Of a stretch of DNA of 64,000 nt, positions 9,074-18,100 are shown in pieces; the stretch's first letter is position 1; each line of letters begins with the position of its first letter. Source of the stretch: Chitinophagales bacterium (lineage in GTDB: Bacteria; Bacteroidota; Bacteroidia; Chitinophagales; Chitinophagaceae); contig JACJXP010000001.1 of assembly GCA_020636575.1 (NCBI GenBank), positions 558,001-622,000 of the forward strand, written 5' to 3'. The translations under genes and the position numbers were made by a program. The notes beneath the pieces were generated by a model. It ran no database searches, was not told where the DNA came from, and was given only the letters and a program-made list of their open reading frames with translations.

Positions 9074-9763
9074 TTACTTTCGGCCGGGAGTATAAAAGTC
9101 TTTAATATAAAAGGGCTCACTGTAGGCTTTGTCCGCAAATTCTTTTTTCCGGAAGCTATCATCAGCCAGTAAAGCCATACCCCCCGCCCCATATTTAAAA
9201 TCGGTAAGAAAAAAGGCGTTTTCATGGGTTATCAGATCCCTGTATTTTATGCATCCATTACCAAAAAAGGCCAGTTTTCCTTTTTCCAGTAATTCGCTTA
9301 AAAAATCAGGATCAGGGATAATTGCTGAGGGGGTAATCTGTTCATTTAAACCCTGGTCATAAACGGCAAAGTAGGATTCCATTCTTCTTGCATCTATCAT
9401 AGGACATAATAAGGTGGCTGGTTCATTGATCTCTGCTCTTTTTTGCATGATAACAGCAGCTGCCATTACTTTTAAAGTGCTTAAAAGTATAAGCGGAATA
9501 TCTAAAGAAAAACAAAGCCCTTTAGCAGTTGCCAAACCTATTCGTAGACCTGTATAGGAGCCCGGGCCATTACTTACCGCAACAGCATCCAGATCTGTGA
9601 TAGCTATATCAGCTTCCTTTGCAACTTCCCGAATGGCTGTATGTATCCACGATGCATGATCATGCTGTTTATTATTACTGCGTTCAGCTATAACATTACT
9701 ATCGCTGGAAATACAAACTGAGCCTGTATCAATAGCAGTATCTATATTTAAAATGATGGGCAT
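9074..9763 (-). CDS. tsaB: tRNA threonylcarbamoyladenosine biosynthesis protein TsaB
   Basis: A 229-residue ASKHA-fold protein that, with TsaD and TsaE, makes the universal t6A37 modification of ANN-decoding tRNAs. Family marks are visible: ILNIDTAIDTGSVCI at the N-terminus, HDHASWIHTAI, and the core motif VSNGPGSYTGLRIGLATAKG at about residues 65-85, followed by a segment with LSTLKVMA. The length is normal. The start overlaps the stop of the upstream dehydrogenase-like gene by one base (TGATG), so translation is coupled. tsaD and tsaE are not in this window. TsaB is essential in many bacteria. Confidence 0.95.
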   Translation of the reverse strand: MPIILNIDTAIDTGSVCISSDSNVIAERSNNKQHDHASWIHTAIREVAKEADIAITDLDAVAVSNGPGSYTGLRIGLATAKGLCFSLDIPLILLSTLKVMAAAVIMQKRAEINEPATLLCPMIDARRMESYFAVYDQGLNEQITPSAIIPDPDFLSELLEKGKLAFFGNGCIKYRDLITHENAFFLTDFKYGAGGMALLADDSFRKKEFADKAYSEPFYIKDFYTPGRK

Positions 9764-10383
9764 CAGTTTTCCGCTTCTTGCTTTAGTAAATCTGCTGGTT
9801 GATAACGATTATCCTTTTCAGCCATTACAGATAATAGCTCATAAACATTCCTGACCCCAATTTTCTCAGCCCATGCAAATGGGCCATAAGGATAACTCGT
9901 TCCCAGTTGCATAGCAGTATCTATTTCTGCTTTGGTACTCACTTCATCCTCTAATGCCAAATAGGCTTCATTAATGATCATACTCACAATTCTGGCTTTG
10001 ATAAAGCCTGGCTGATCCTGTACCCATTCAACCTTTTTATCGATTGATAGAAAAACATCTTCGGTGATCTTTTTCAATTCTTCACTTACTGTTGCCGCTT
10101 CCATTATATCATTGTTCAAAAAAGTAAGCCATCCATTGATCCGGATAAAATTACCCGGCAAGGATCCCGGCAGGGAAGCAACAGCATTGACAATAATTAT
10201 AGATGTATCCTGATCTTTCAACCAATGCGTTCTTTCTTTTGAATTATCAAATAGCAGATCAATAAAGCAATCCACATCTTCTAAAACAGCAGGCTCATCA
10301 AGCCAGACCCATTCATGAGTATTTGATTCCTGCTTAATCAATTCCCTTTTTTGCTCCTCATTTGCAATGACCGCAATCTTCAT
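9763..10383 (-). CDS. degenerate 3-hydroxyacyl-CoA dehydrogenase-like protein
   Basis: A 206-residue protein when started at the ATG at 10383 (MKIAVIAN); five extra residues are possible from 10398. The C-terminal half (about 110-200) matches the 3HCDH C-terminal helical domain: DQPGFIKARIVSMIINEAY, then a TAMQLGTSYPYGPFAWAEKIG stretch. The N-terminal half looks like a shrunken Rossmann domain: it begins like a beta1 strand but has no GxGxxG loop, and the catalytic His/Glu pair of HADs is not visible. It is therefore probably not an active dehydrogenase and may serve as a binding or scaffold protein. It overlaps tsaB by one base, which implies co-expression; why is unknown. Confidence 0.7.
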   Translation of the reverse strand: MKIAVIANEEQKRELIKQESNTHEWVWLDEPAVLEDVDCFIDLLFDNSKERTHWLKDQDTSIIIVNAVASLPGSLPGNFIRINGWLTFLNNDIMEAATVSEELKKITEDVFLSIDKKVEWVQDQPGFIKARIVSMIINEAYLALEDEVSTKAEIDTAMQLGTSYPYGPFAWAEKIGVRNVYELLSVMAEKDNRYQPADLLKQEAEN

Positions 10384-10391
10384 TCGGTTTT

Positions 10392-10423
10392 TTTGCAAAG
10401 AAAACGCTTAACTGTTAAATTCG
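10392..10423 (+). promoter_or_regulatory. putative promoter of ridA
   Basis: TTTG at 10392-10395 is followed after 20 bases by TAAATTCG at 10416-10423, one mismatch from TAnnTTTG. The ATG of ridA lies 28 bases downstream at 10451. The spacing fits the Bacteroidota -33/-7 promoter. Confidence 0.42.
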
Positions 10424-10450
10424 TTGATTATAAATATTAATCACTCTATC

Positions 10451-10831
10451 ATGCCAAAAACAATTATAACAACAAAAGCAGCCCCTGCACCCATCGGGCC
10501 CTATAACCAGGCAGTCCTTACCGGAAATATGCTCTTTATCTCCGGCCAAATATGTATTGATCCTGCAACAGGCGATTTAAAAAACAGTGATCTTAAGGAA
10601 GAAACAAACCAGGTGATGAAAAACCTGGAAGCTGTTTTGGCACAAGCCGGTTTTGATTTTTCAAATGTTATTAAATCAACCATTTTTCTTACGGATATGA
10701 AACGGTTTGCTGAAGTGAACGAAGTTTATGGAAGTTTTTTTGAAAGTGAATTCCCTGCCAGGGAAACCGTAGAGGTGGCAGCCTTACCAAAATTTGTAAA
10801 TGTTGAGATCAGTATGATAGCAGTTAAATAA
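10451..10831 (+). CDS. RidA family reactive intermediate deaminase
   Basis: A 126-residue protein, the standard RidA length, when started at the ATG at 10451 rather than at the longer frame from 10424. RidA trimers hydrolyse reactive enamine/imine products of PLP enzymes such as threonine dehydratase, protecting other enzymes. Visible family residues: AAPAPIGPYNQAV, FISGQI near residue 35, a motif with NLEAVLAQAG and VIKSTIFL, and the signature PARETVEVAALPK whose Arg binds the substrate carboxylate. It is transcribed alone, between a promoter at 10392-10423 and a strong terminator at 10831-10868. Orthologues are often annotated yjgF/ridA. Confidence 0.93.
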   Translation: MPKTIITTKAAPAPIGPYNQAVLTGNMLFISGQICIDPATGDLKNSDLKEETNQVMKNLEAVLAQAGFDFSNVIKSTIFLTDMKRFAEVNEVYGSFFESEFPARETVEVAALPKFVNVEISMIAVK

Positions 10832-10868
10832 ATAATTAAGCCCCTGCAAAAACAGGGGCTTAATTATT
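10831..10868. terminator. bidirectional intrinsic terminator between ridA and the M1 peptidase
   Basis: A perfect 16-base inverted repeat (AATAATTAAGCCCCTG, 10831-10846, against 10853-10868) with a CAAAAA loop. GC-rich centre and A/T-rich arms give U-rich tails in both directions. It sits exactly between two convergent stop codons, so it can end both transcripts. Confidence 0.88.
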
Positions 10869-12824
10869 CTAGAATCCTTTTTTCTTCCAGTTATTATTTG
10901 CACGGTCCCAATCCGGTAATTGCTTATCCGGATCAAGTACCACTTCTTTTATTTCGCTTGTTGTAGGAACACCAAATGTCCAGATGGCATTGCGTTGCCA
11001 TACTTCAACCGGCAGTTTTATTTTATGTTCTTTCCCATTGGCTTCTTTTACAAGCACAGTTACCGGCATTACCATTTTTTCTAAATTTTCCAAAGTGATC
11101 TCGGCTCCTTTGGTACTGTCGCCATCAACATACTCAACAGATTTAACCGACTGATCCAGTTTCCATGTATTCAATACCCAGCCTCTCCAGAACCAACCCA
11201 GGTCTTCACCGGAAACATTTTCCATGGTATGAAAGAAATCCCATGGGGTGGGATGTTTGAAAGCCCAACGGTTAATATACTCCGTGAAGGCTTCATCAAA
11301 TCTTTCTTTACCCAGTACTTCATTTCTTAATGCATCCAGCATCATAGCAGGTTTAAGATATGCGGCCACACCCAAATTAGCCTGCTGAATGACATCAGGA
11401 GTATTATAAAGGCCGTCCATCTTATCACTGAATACATATTTAACCATAAAGGATGAACTTGGATCACCAAAGAAACTAGCCTCATCAAACTCACCTTTAT
11501 TAAATGCCTTGGTTGAAAGGCCATTAATAAAGGTGTTGAAACCTTCATCCATCCATGCATATTTTCTTTCATTGCTTCCTACGATCATCGGAAACCATGT
11601 ATGTCCGAATTCATGATCTGTAACACCCCATAAACCACTTCCTGCTGAATTGTAACTACAGAAAACAATACCGGGATATTCCATACCTCCTACTATACCC
11701 GCCACATTGGTGGCTGCAGGGTAAGGAAACTCAAACCACTTAGAAGAATAATGTTCAATAGACCCCTTAGTAAATTCTGTTGAACGTTGCCAGCCATTCT
11801 TTTTTATACTTTCAGCCGGGTACACACTAATGGCCATGCATTTTTTCCCACTGGGTAAATTGATCTTTGCCGCATCTTGTATAAATGCTTTGGAAGCTGT
11901 CCACGCCACATCCCTCGCATTCTGGATCTTAAACTTCCAGGTAATTGAACTTTTCGCTGGTCTTGAAGTTTTACTGGCAACTTCTTTTTCACTTCGGATC
12001 ATTACCGTTTTATCGCTTTTTGCTGCTTCATCCCAACGCTTCATTTGTTCGTCAGTGTAACAATCCTTTGGATTCAATAATTCGCCTGAACCAGCTACTA
12101 TCATATCGGCCGGAGTAGTAACAGAAAAATTAATATCTCCATACTCAAGATAAAACTCACCGGCGCCTACATAAGGCAATGTATTCCATCCCTGTATATC
12201 ATCATACACTGCCATGCGGGGAAACCATTGTGCAATTTCATACACTACTCCATTCTTTGTTTTTAACCGGCCCATCCTGTCAGTCCCATATTCAGGTACC
12301 ATAAAATCAAAAGCTACTTTAACCTTTACAACACCACCATTGCCTTTTAATGGATTGCTTAGCCAAACCTGCATACGGGTATCTGTAATAGTATGTTTGG
12401 CAATGGAAGATTTTCCATCGGCAGTAACTACTACTGTTTTTACATCATATCCATCAGTAAATTTTGCATTGGCCCAACGACCACCTGTTTCTGTTGTAGT
12501 TGCAGATCCCCGGGAATCTTTTTTATAAATATTCTGGTCCAATTGTAACCAGAGAAATTTCATATTATCCGGGCTGTTATTCGTATAGGTTATTTCTACT
12601 TCGCCGCTGATACTATGAGTAGCAGTATCAAGTGTACAATCTATTGAATAATCTGCCCGGTTTTGCCAGTATTTCGGGCCGGGTTCACCACTTGCACTAC
12701 GAAAATCATTTCCTGTATAAGGATAAAATTGGGGGTTGAAAGCTTCTCTAGGGTCGTATTTTGATTGTGCATAAACTGAACTGATTGTAATTGAAACAAT
12801 CAGGAAAAGAACCATTTTTTTCAT
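10869..12824 (-). CDS. M1 family zinc metallopeptidase, secreted
   Basis: A 651-residue exported aminopeptidase-type enzyme. The start at 12824 gives a signal peptide ending VYAQ; the longer frame adds an unlikely leader. The gluzincin site is complete: HEFGH with His404, Glu405 and His408, and the third ligand Glu427 in WMDEGFN, at the canonical spacing. The exopeptidase motif reads GGMEYPG where classical M1 enzymes have GAMEN, as in the Bacteroidota subgroup of M1 proteins. Domain order is an N-terminal beta domain (1-260), the catalytic domain (260-520) and a C-terminal beta segment. Likely role: turnover of peptides in the periplasm or outside the cell. It ends at the shared terminator with ridA. 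Confidence 0.92.
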   Translation of the reverse strand: MKKMVLFLIVSITISSVYAQSKYDPREAFNPQFYPYTGNDFRSASGEPGPKYWQNRADYSIDCTLDTATHSISGEVEITYTNNSPDNMKFLWLQLDQNIYKKDSRGSATTTETGGRWANAKFTDGYDVKTVVVTADGKSSIAKHTITDTRMQVWLSNPLKGNGGVVKVKVAFDFMVPEYGTDRMGRLKTKNGVVYEIAQWFPRMAVYDDIQGWNTLPYVGAGEFYLEYGDINFSVTTPADMIVAGSGELLNPKDCYTDEQMKRWDEAAKSDKTVMIRSEKEVASKTSRPAKSSITWKFKIQNARDVAWTASKAFIQDAAKINLPSGKKCMAISVYPAESIKKNGWQRSTEFTKGSIEHYSSKWFEFPYPAATNVAGIVGGMEYPGIVFCSYNSAGSGLWGVTDHEFGHTWFPMIVGSNERKYAWMDEGFNTFINGLSTKAFNKGEFDEASFFGDPSSSFMVKYVFSDKMDGLYNTPDVIQQANLGVAAYLKPAMMLDALRNEVLGKERFDEAFTEYINRWAFKHPTPWDFFHTMENVSGEDLGWFWRGWVLNTWKLDQSVKSVEYVDGDSTKGAEITLENLEKMVMPVTVLVKEANGKEHKIKLPVEVWQRNAIWTFGVPTTSEIKEVVLDPDKQLPDWDRANNNWKKKGF

Positions 12825-12905
12825 CGTTGAGTGTTTATTAAAGGGCTGTAAGGTAAGCCAAAAGGTTGCAAGCCACATACCATAATGCAGGTATTTATAT
12901 GTTTT

Positions 12906-13640
12906 TTAGGGAAAAAGAGCCTCTGCAATAGCTACACTTTCAGGTTTACCCACATCTACAAGTTTATCACCTGTATGATCATATCCCATAATAAGATGTT
13001 CGGGTGCCATCTTTAGATAAACATCAATAAGTGAAAACTTACCCGAAAAACCATATTCCTCCATCAACTTAAAAATGCTATGTTCAAAAACAACCACACA
13101 GCTATAAGCCAGTTCTTTTATGACAGTATTCTTGCTGAAAGGGATTGATATTTTCTCCTCCCCTGTGTTTTTATTCTTCCAACCGTGCAACCGCATATTA
13201 TCACCAAATAAAAGAACCCTGGATGATTGCCGGGATGTAACCCCAAAACTGATCAGGGCTTTATGCTGCTCATGATAATTTATGAGTTTCCCAATGTCCA
13301 GGTCAGTTAAAAAATCTGCATTACAAGAAATAAATCTTTCCCCCGGATCAAGTAAATGTTTTGCTTTTAATAACCCGCCACCGGTTTCAAGTAGCTGTTG
13401 TCTCTCATCGCTGATCAAAACATTACTCCCCCATCCTTTGTTTTCCCGGATCTCACTTTCTATCTGTTCTGCAAAATGATGAACATTTATTACAACATCA
13501 TTTATACCATACTGCTGGAGATATTCAATATTACGCTGCAGCAATGATTTTTCGTTCACCACAGCCAATGCCTTTGGATGTTTATCAGTCCATGGTTTAA
13601 AACGGGTGCCGAGTCCGGCACTGAATATCATTGCCTTCAT
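12906..13640 (-). CDS. MurU-like sugar-1-phosphate nucleotidyltransferase
   Basis: A 244-residue NTP-transferase. The N-terminal signature MKAMIFSAGLGTRFKPWTD and PKAL bind nucleotide and phosphate; VINVHHFAEQI, ISDERQQLLETGGG and CNADFLTDLD supply the metal and sugar site. The closest characterised match by organisation is MurU, which makes UDP-MurNAc from MurNAc-1-phosphate in peptidoglycan recycling; mannose-1-phosphate guanylyltransferase or RfbA-type activity is possible by sequence alone. The start overlaps the stop of the kinase/RapZ gene by four bases (ATGA), as MurU pairs with the kinase AmgK in other bacteria, which strengthens the recycling reading. Length is slightly above that of Pseudomonas MurU. 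Confidence 0.8.
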   Translation of the reverse strand: MKAMIFSAGLGTRFKPWTDKHPKALAVVNEKSLLQRNIEYLQQYGINDVVINVHHFAEQIESEIRENKGWGSNVLISDERQQLLETGGGLLKAKHLLDPGERFISCNADFLTDLDIGKLINYHEQHKALISFGVTSRQSSRVLLFGDNMRLHGWKNKNTGEEKISIPFSKNTVIKELAYSCVVVFEHSIFKLMEEYGFSGKFSLIDVYLKMAPEHLIMGYDHTGDKLVDVGKPESVAIAEALFP

Positions 13641-15106
13641 TTCTTTTTTTCAGGGAGGGGGTTATACCAGTTTTTTTTCTCCTGTTCAATATGCTTCAAC
13701 TCTACTTTAACATTGAACTTGTTTCGCAAATGCCTTGTCATTGCATCTGCTGCATATACACTTCTGTGCTGACCACCTGTGCAGCCAAAGCTTATCATAA
13801 GACTTTCAAACCCTCTATTGATATATTCTTCAACCGTAATATCCACCATATCAAACACACTATTTAAAAAATCAGGCATTTGCGTCTGTTGCTCAAGGTA
13901 CTCTTTCACTTCCTTATCTCTGCCAGTTTGAGTTTTCATAGTTTCTACCCGGCCCGGATTAAGTATACCTCTGCAATCAAAAACAAAACCACCTCCATTA
14001 TCGGTATTATCTGCCGGTATACCGCTATTTCTATAAGAGAAGCTACTGATCTTTACAATTAATGGCGTTTCTTCGGTTGCCCTAACCGGGGTGAACTTTT
14101 GTACTATCTCGTCTGATGTACAGAGATCAAGTACTTCCTGTAATTCAGGAGTATTGATATTAAATTCATTACTATTTAAAAAAGACCCCAAATTTCGCAA
14201 GGCCATCGGTATACTTGTAAGGAAATGTGCTTTTCTCTCAAACAGTCCTCTAAAACCATAAGCTCCCAATACCTGCAGTAATCTTATCAATACATACCCT
14301 TTATATTGATTACGAAAAACATCACGGTTTACTTTTTGCTCAGTTGCTTTTTCGAAATAATCAATGTATTCCTCCAGTAAGCCAGACTTCCAGTTATCTG
14401 GAAGATCTGCCTTTGCCTGCCATAAAAGACTGGCTACATCATATTGTGGCGCTCCTTTCATTCCACCCTGGTAATCTATAAAATGAACCCCGTTATCAGA
14501 GACCATGATATTCCTGCTTTGAAAATCCCTGAACATAAAATATTTGTGATCTATATCAGTGATGTAATTACTCAGGGTTTCAAAATCATCGATCAGTTTT
14601 TGCTTATCATAGGGTTTACGTAAAGCATCCAAAAAATAATATTTGAAATAAAGCAGATCAGCCATTATGGCCTGCTTGCCAAATTCACTGCTGGTAAGGC
14701 ATTTGTTATAATCCAAACCCTCATCCCCCTTTACCTGTAATAAAGCAAGTGACTTAAGGCTTTTTTGGAATAATGTATAAACATTCTCCGAATGCCCTTC
14801 ATTCTCAAGCAAGTTCAGTAAGGATATATTGCCAAAATCCTGCTGCAAATAATATACCCCGTCTTTGCTGGAGAGAAAAATCTCCGGAACAGTGAGACCT
14901 TTTTCCCTAAAATGCTTAGAGAAATAAATAAAAGTTTCATTTTCCTTTATGTTTTCTCCGTAAGTGGCAATTACTGATTCATTATCTGAAAAGATTCTGA
15001 AATATCTTCTTTCACTGCCGCTTTGTGGCAAAACGTCTATGGAAGAGGGTTTTTTACCTGCCCATTTTTCAAATAACAGGGAAATCGATCCCAGGTGATC
15101 TTGCAT
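13637..15106 (-). CDS. AmgK-like sugar kinase fused to a RapZ C-terminal domain
   Basis: A 489-residue two-domain protein, started at the ATG at 15106. Residues about 1-330 are an aminoglycoside-phosphotransferase (APH) fold kinase: SGSERRYFRIF, then the catalytic loop FRDFQSRNIMV and FIDYQGG, as in AmgK, the anomeric MurNAc/GlcNAc kinase. Residues about 350-485 match the C-terminal half of RapZ: PLIVKISSFSYRNSG, FDCRGILNPGR, SFGCTGGQHRSVY and a final HIEQEKKNWYNPLP. The RapZ N-terminal P-loop ATPase domain is absent. In enterobacteria the RapZ C-terminal domain binds glucosamine-6-phosphate and an RNA adaptor. The four-base overlap with the MurU-like gene makes a kinase plus uridylyltransferase pair for cell-wall sugar recycling. 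Confidence 0.85.
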   Translation of the reverse strand: MQDHLGSISLLFEKWAGKKPSSIDVLPQSGSERRYFRIFSDNESVIATYGENIKENETFIYFSKHFREKGLTVPEIFLSSKDGVYYLQQDFGNISLLNLLENEGHSENVYTLFQKSLKSLALLQVKGDEGLDYNKCLTSSEFGKQAIMADLLYFKYYFLDALRKPYDKQKLIDDFETLSNYITDIDHKYFMFRDFQSRNIMVSDNGVHFIDYQGGMKGAPQYDVASLLWQAKADLPDNWKSGLLEEYIDYFEKATEQKVNRDVFRNQYKGYVLIRLLQVLGAYGFRGLFERKAHFLTSIPMALRNLGSFLNSNEFNINTPELQEVLDLCTSDEIVQKFTPVRATEETPLIVKISSFSYRNSGIPADNTDNGGGFVFDCRGILNPGRVETMKTQTGRDKEVKEYLEQQTQMPDFLNSVFDMVDITVEEYINRGFESLMISFGCTGGQHRSVYAADAMTRHLRNKFNVKVELKHIEQEKKNWYNPLPEKKK

Positions 15107-15110
15107 GATG

Positions 15111-15118
15111 CAAATGTA
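15111..15118 (-). promoter_or_regulatory. -7 box four bases before the AmgK-RapZ start codon
   Basis: On the minus strand TACATTTG, an exact TAnnTTTG match, is followed by CATC and then the ATG at 15106. With the usual distance from -7 box to start site, transcription would begin at or next to the start codon. No clear -33 TTTG is seen. It also supports choosing the ATG at 15106 over the longer frame. Confidence 0.42.
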
Positions 15119-15173
15119 AATAACCCCCTGCAATTCTGTTGTTTATCGTTCCTAACAGGCATTAGTTTTTTAC

Positions 15174-15181
15174 TAAATTTG
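15174..15181 (+). promoter_or_regulatory. -7 promoter box of icmF
   Basis: TAAATTTG is an exact match to TAnnTTTG, 16 bases before the icmF ATG at 15198, in the short gap divergent from the AmgK-RapZ gene. A -33 TTTG at good spacing is not evident. Confidence 0.42.
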
Positions 15182-15197
15182 CCTGATAAATAAGTAT

Positions 15198-18100
15198 ATG
15201 GGTTATTCTCCAGTAAATAAGGTTCGGATTGTGACTGCTGCCAGTTTATTTGATGGACATGATGCTGCTATCAATATCATGCGCCGCATCATGCAGGCAA
15301 AAGGTGCTGAGATCATTCATTTGGGGCATAACCGTTCTGTAAAAGATATTGTTGAAACAGCCATTGAAGAAGATGTTCAGGGTATTGCCATCACAAGCTA
15401 CCAGGGTGGGCATGTTGAATTTTTTAAATACATGAAAGACCTGTTGGATGAGAACGGATGCGGGCATATTAAAATATTTGGCGGTGGCGGAGGAACTATT
15501 TTACCGGAAGAGATTGAAGAATTGCACAAATATGGCATCACGAGGATCTATTCCCCCGACGACGGAAGACATATGGGGCTGGAAGGAATGATCGAAGATG
15601 TAATAAAGCAATGCGATATCCAATTAAACGGACAGGCAGATTACAAAACCCCGATGGGTTTGGGTGAAGTAAAAGATGTGAGAAAAATAGCCAGGGAAAT
15701 CACCAATGCTGAAAACGGCCAGCAAATACCTGATATTAAGGATTCCAAAAAAACAATCCCTGTATTGGGAATAACAGGAACCGGTGGTGCCGGTAAATCT
15801 TCTGTTACTGATGAGATCGTTCGTCGTTTCCTGGCAAATTTTACAGACAAAACGGTCGCTGTTATTTCTGTTGATCCTTCCAAGAAAAAAACGGGCGGTG
15901 CTTTATTGGGTGACAGGATAAGAATGAACTCTATCAACCATCCGAGAGCTTATATGCGAAGCCTTGCCACAAGAGATGATAATACTGCCCTAAGTGGCGC
16001 AATAGATGAAGCCATAGCCATATGCAAGAACGCTGATTTTGATTTTATCATTCTTGAGTCTGCCGGAGTGGGACAAAGTGATGCCAGCATACTGGATTAT
16101 TGTGATGTAAGCATGTATGTAATGACCCCGGAATATGGTGCAGCATCGCAATTGGAAAAAATAAACATGCTTGACTTTGCCGATCTAATTTGTATCAACA
16201 AATTTGATAAAGCCGGAGCCCTTGATGCCCTTGCTGATGTAAAAAAACAATACAAGAGAAATCATCAGCTATTTGCAGCAAAAGACGAAGAACTGCCAAT
16301 TATTGGCACTATGGCGAGCAAATTCAATGATGATGGGATCAATCATTTGTTTGAATTGTTACTTAAGAAAATAGAATTAAAAACAAAAGTAAACTTCGGC
16401 AAGTTTCTTTATTCTGAAACAGCTAAAGTAACACAAGCTGTTATCCCGCCTAATCGTGTCCGTTATTTATCTGAAATATCTGAAAACAACCGTAACTACG
16501 ATGAACTTGTTAATGAGCAGGCAGCCATTGCTTCAAAGCTCTACCAGCTCAATGGAGCTTTAGAAATATTCCAAAAAGAAAACTCAATGATCCCTCCTTT
16601 GGAGGGGATTGGGGAGGCCTTACAAACCCAAATTGATTTTTTTACTGAGCAGCTTACACCTGTCAGCAAGAAATTGATCGAGAACTGGAAAAACAAAGTT
16701 GAAGAATATCAAAAGGATTATTACGAGTATACGGTTAGGGATAAAACGATCAAGCAGGCAATGTTTACCAAAAGCCTGAGCGGTACAAGAATTCCCAAGG
16801 TTGTATTACCAAAATATAAAGACTGGGGCGACATATTGAAATGGGAAGCCCAGGAAAATGTTCCGGGGCACTTTCCTTTCACAGCAGGGGTATTCCCTTT
16901 AAAAAGAGAAGGCGAAGACCCTACCCGAATGTTTGCAGGTGAAGGTGGACCTGAAAGGACAAACAAACGGTTTCACTATGTAAGTTTGGATCAACCTGCT
17001 AAAAGATTGTCTACCGCATTTGACAGTGTAACACTTTATGGGGAAGATCCGGATCATCGTCCTGATATATATGGAAAAGTGGGAAACAGTGGAGTAAGTA
17101 TTGCTACGGTTGATGATGCCAAAAAACTATACAGCGGGTTTGACCTCTGCGATCCTAAAACATCTGTGTCTATGACCATCAATGGTCCGGCTCCGATCAT
17201 CTTGGCTTTTTTCATGAATGCAGCCATTGATCAACAGTGCGAAAAGTGGTTAACAGATAACAAAAAGGAAGGGTTGGTTGAAGAGGCTTTTAAACGGAAA
17301 TATGGTAAAGATGTTCGTCCAAAATATAATAACCCACTGTTCCCGGATAATTTGCCTGATGGTAATAATGGCCTTGGGTTAAAATTATTAGGTCTTAGTG
17401 GCGACGAGGTACTACCAGCAGATGTCTATGAACAATGTAGAATACAAGCCCTTCAACAGGTAAGAGGTACAGTACAAGCTGATATTTTGAAAGAAGACCA
17501 GGCACAGAACACCTGTATCTTTTCTACGGAGTTTGCTCTAAAGCTTATGGGTGATGTACAGGAATACTTTATTCAAAATAAAGTAAGGAACTTCTACTCC
17601 GTATCTATTAGTGGTTATCATATAGCAGAAGCTGGTGCCAACCCGATCACCCAACTTGCATTTACGCTGGCAAATGGATTTACTTATGTTGAATACTATC
17701 TCAGCAGGGGAATGAAAATTGATGATTTTGCACCTAACCTTTCATTCTTCTTTAGCAATGGTATGGATCCTGAATATAGTGTGATCGGACGGGTAGCCCG
17801 ACGCATTTGGGCCAAGGCAATGAAATACAAATACAAAGCCAATAAGCGCAGCCAGATGCTGAAATATCATATCCAGACATCAGGACGAAGTTTACATGCA
17901 CAGGAGATCGACTTTAATGATATCAGAACAACCTTACAGGCTTTATATGCTATTTATGATAATTGCAATTCACTCCATACAAATGCTTATGACGAAGCCA
18001 TAACAACCCCAACGGAAGAAAGTGTGAGAAGGGCTATGGCCATTCAGTTGATCATTAACCGGGAATTGGGAACAGCCAAAACCGAAAATTTTATCCAGGG

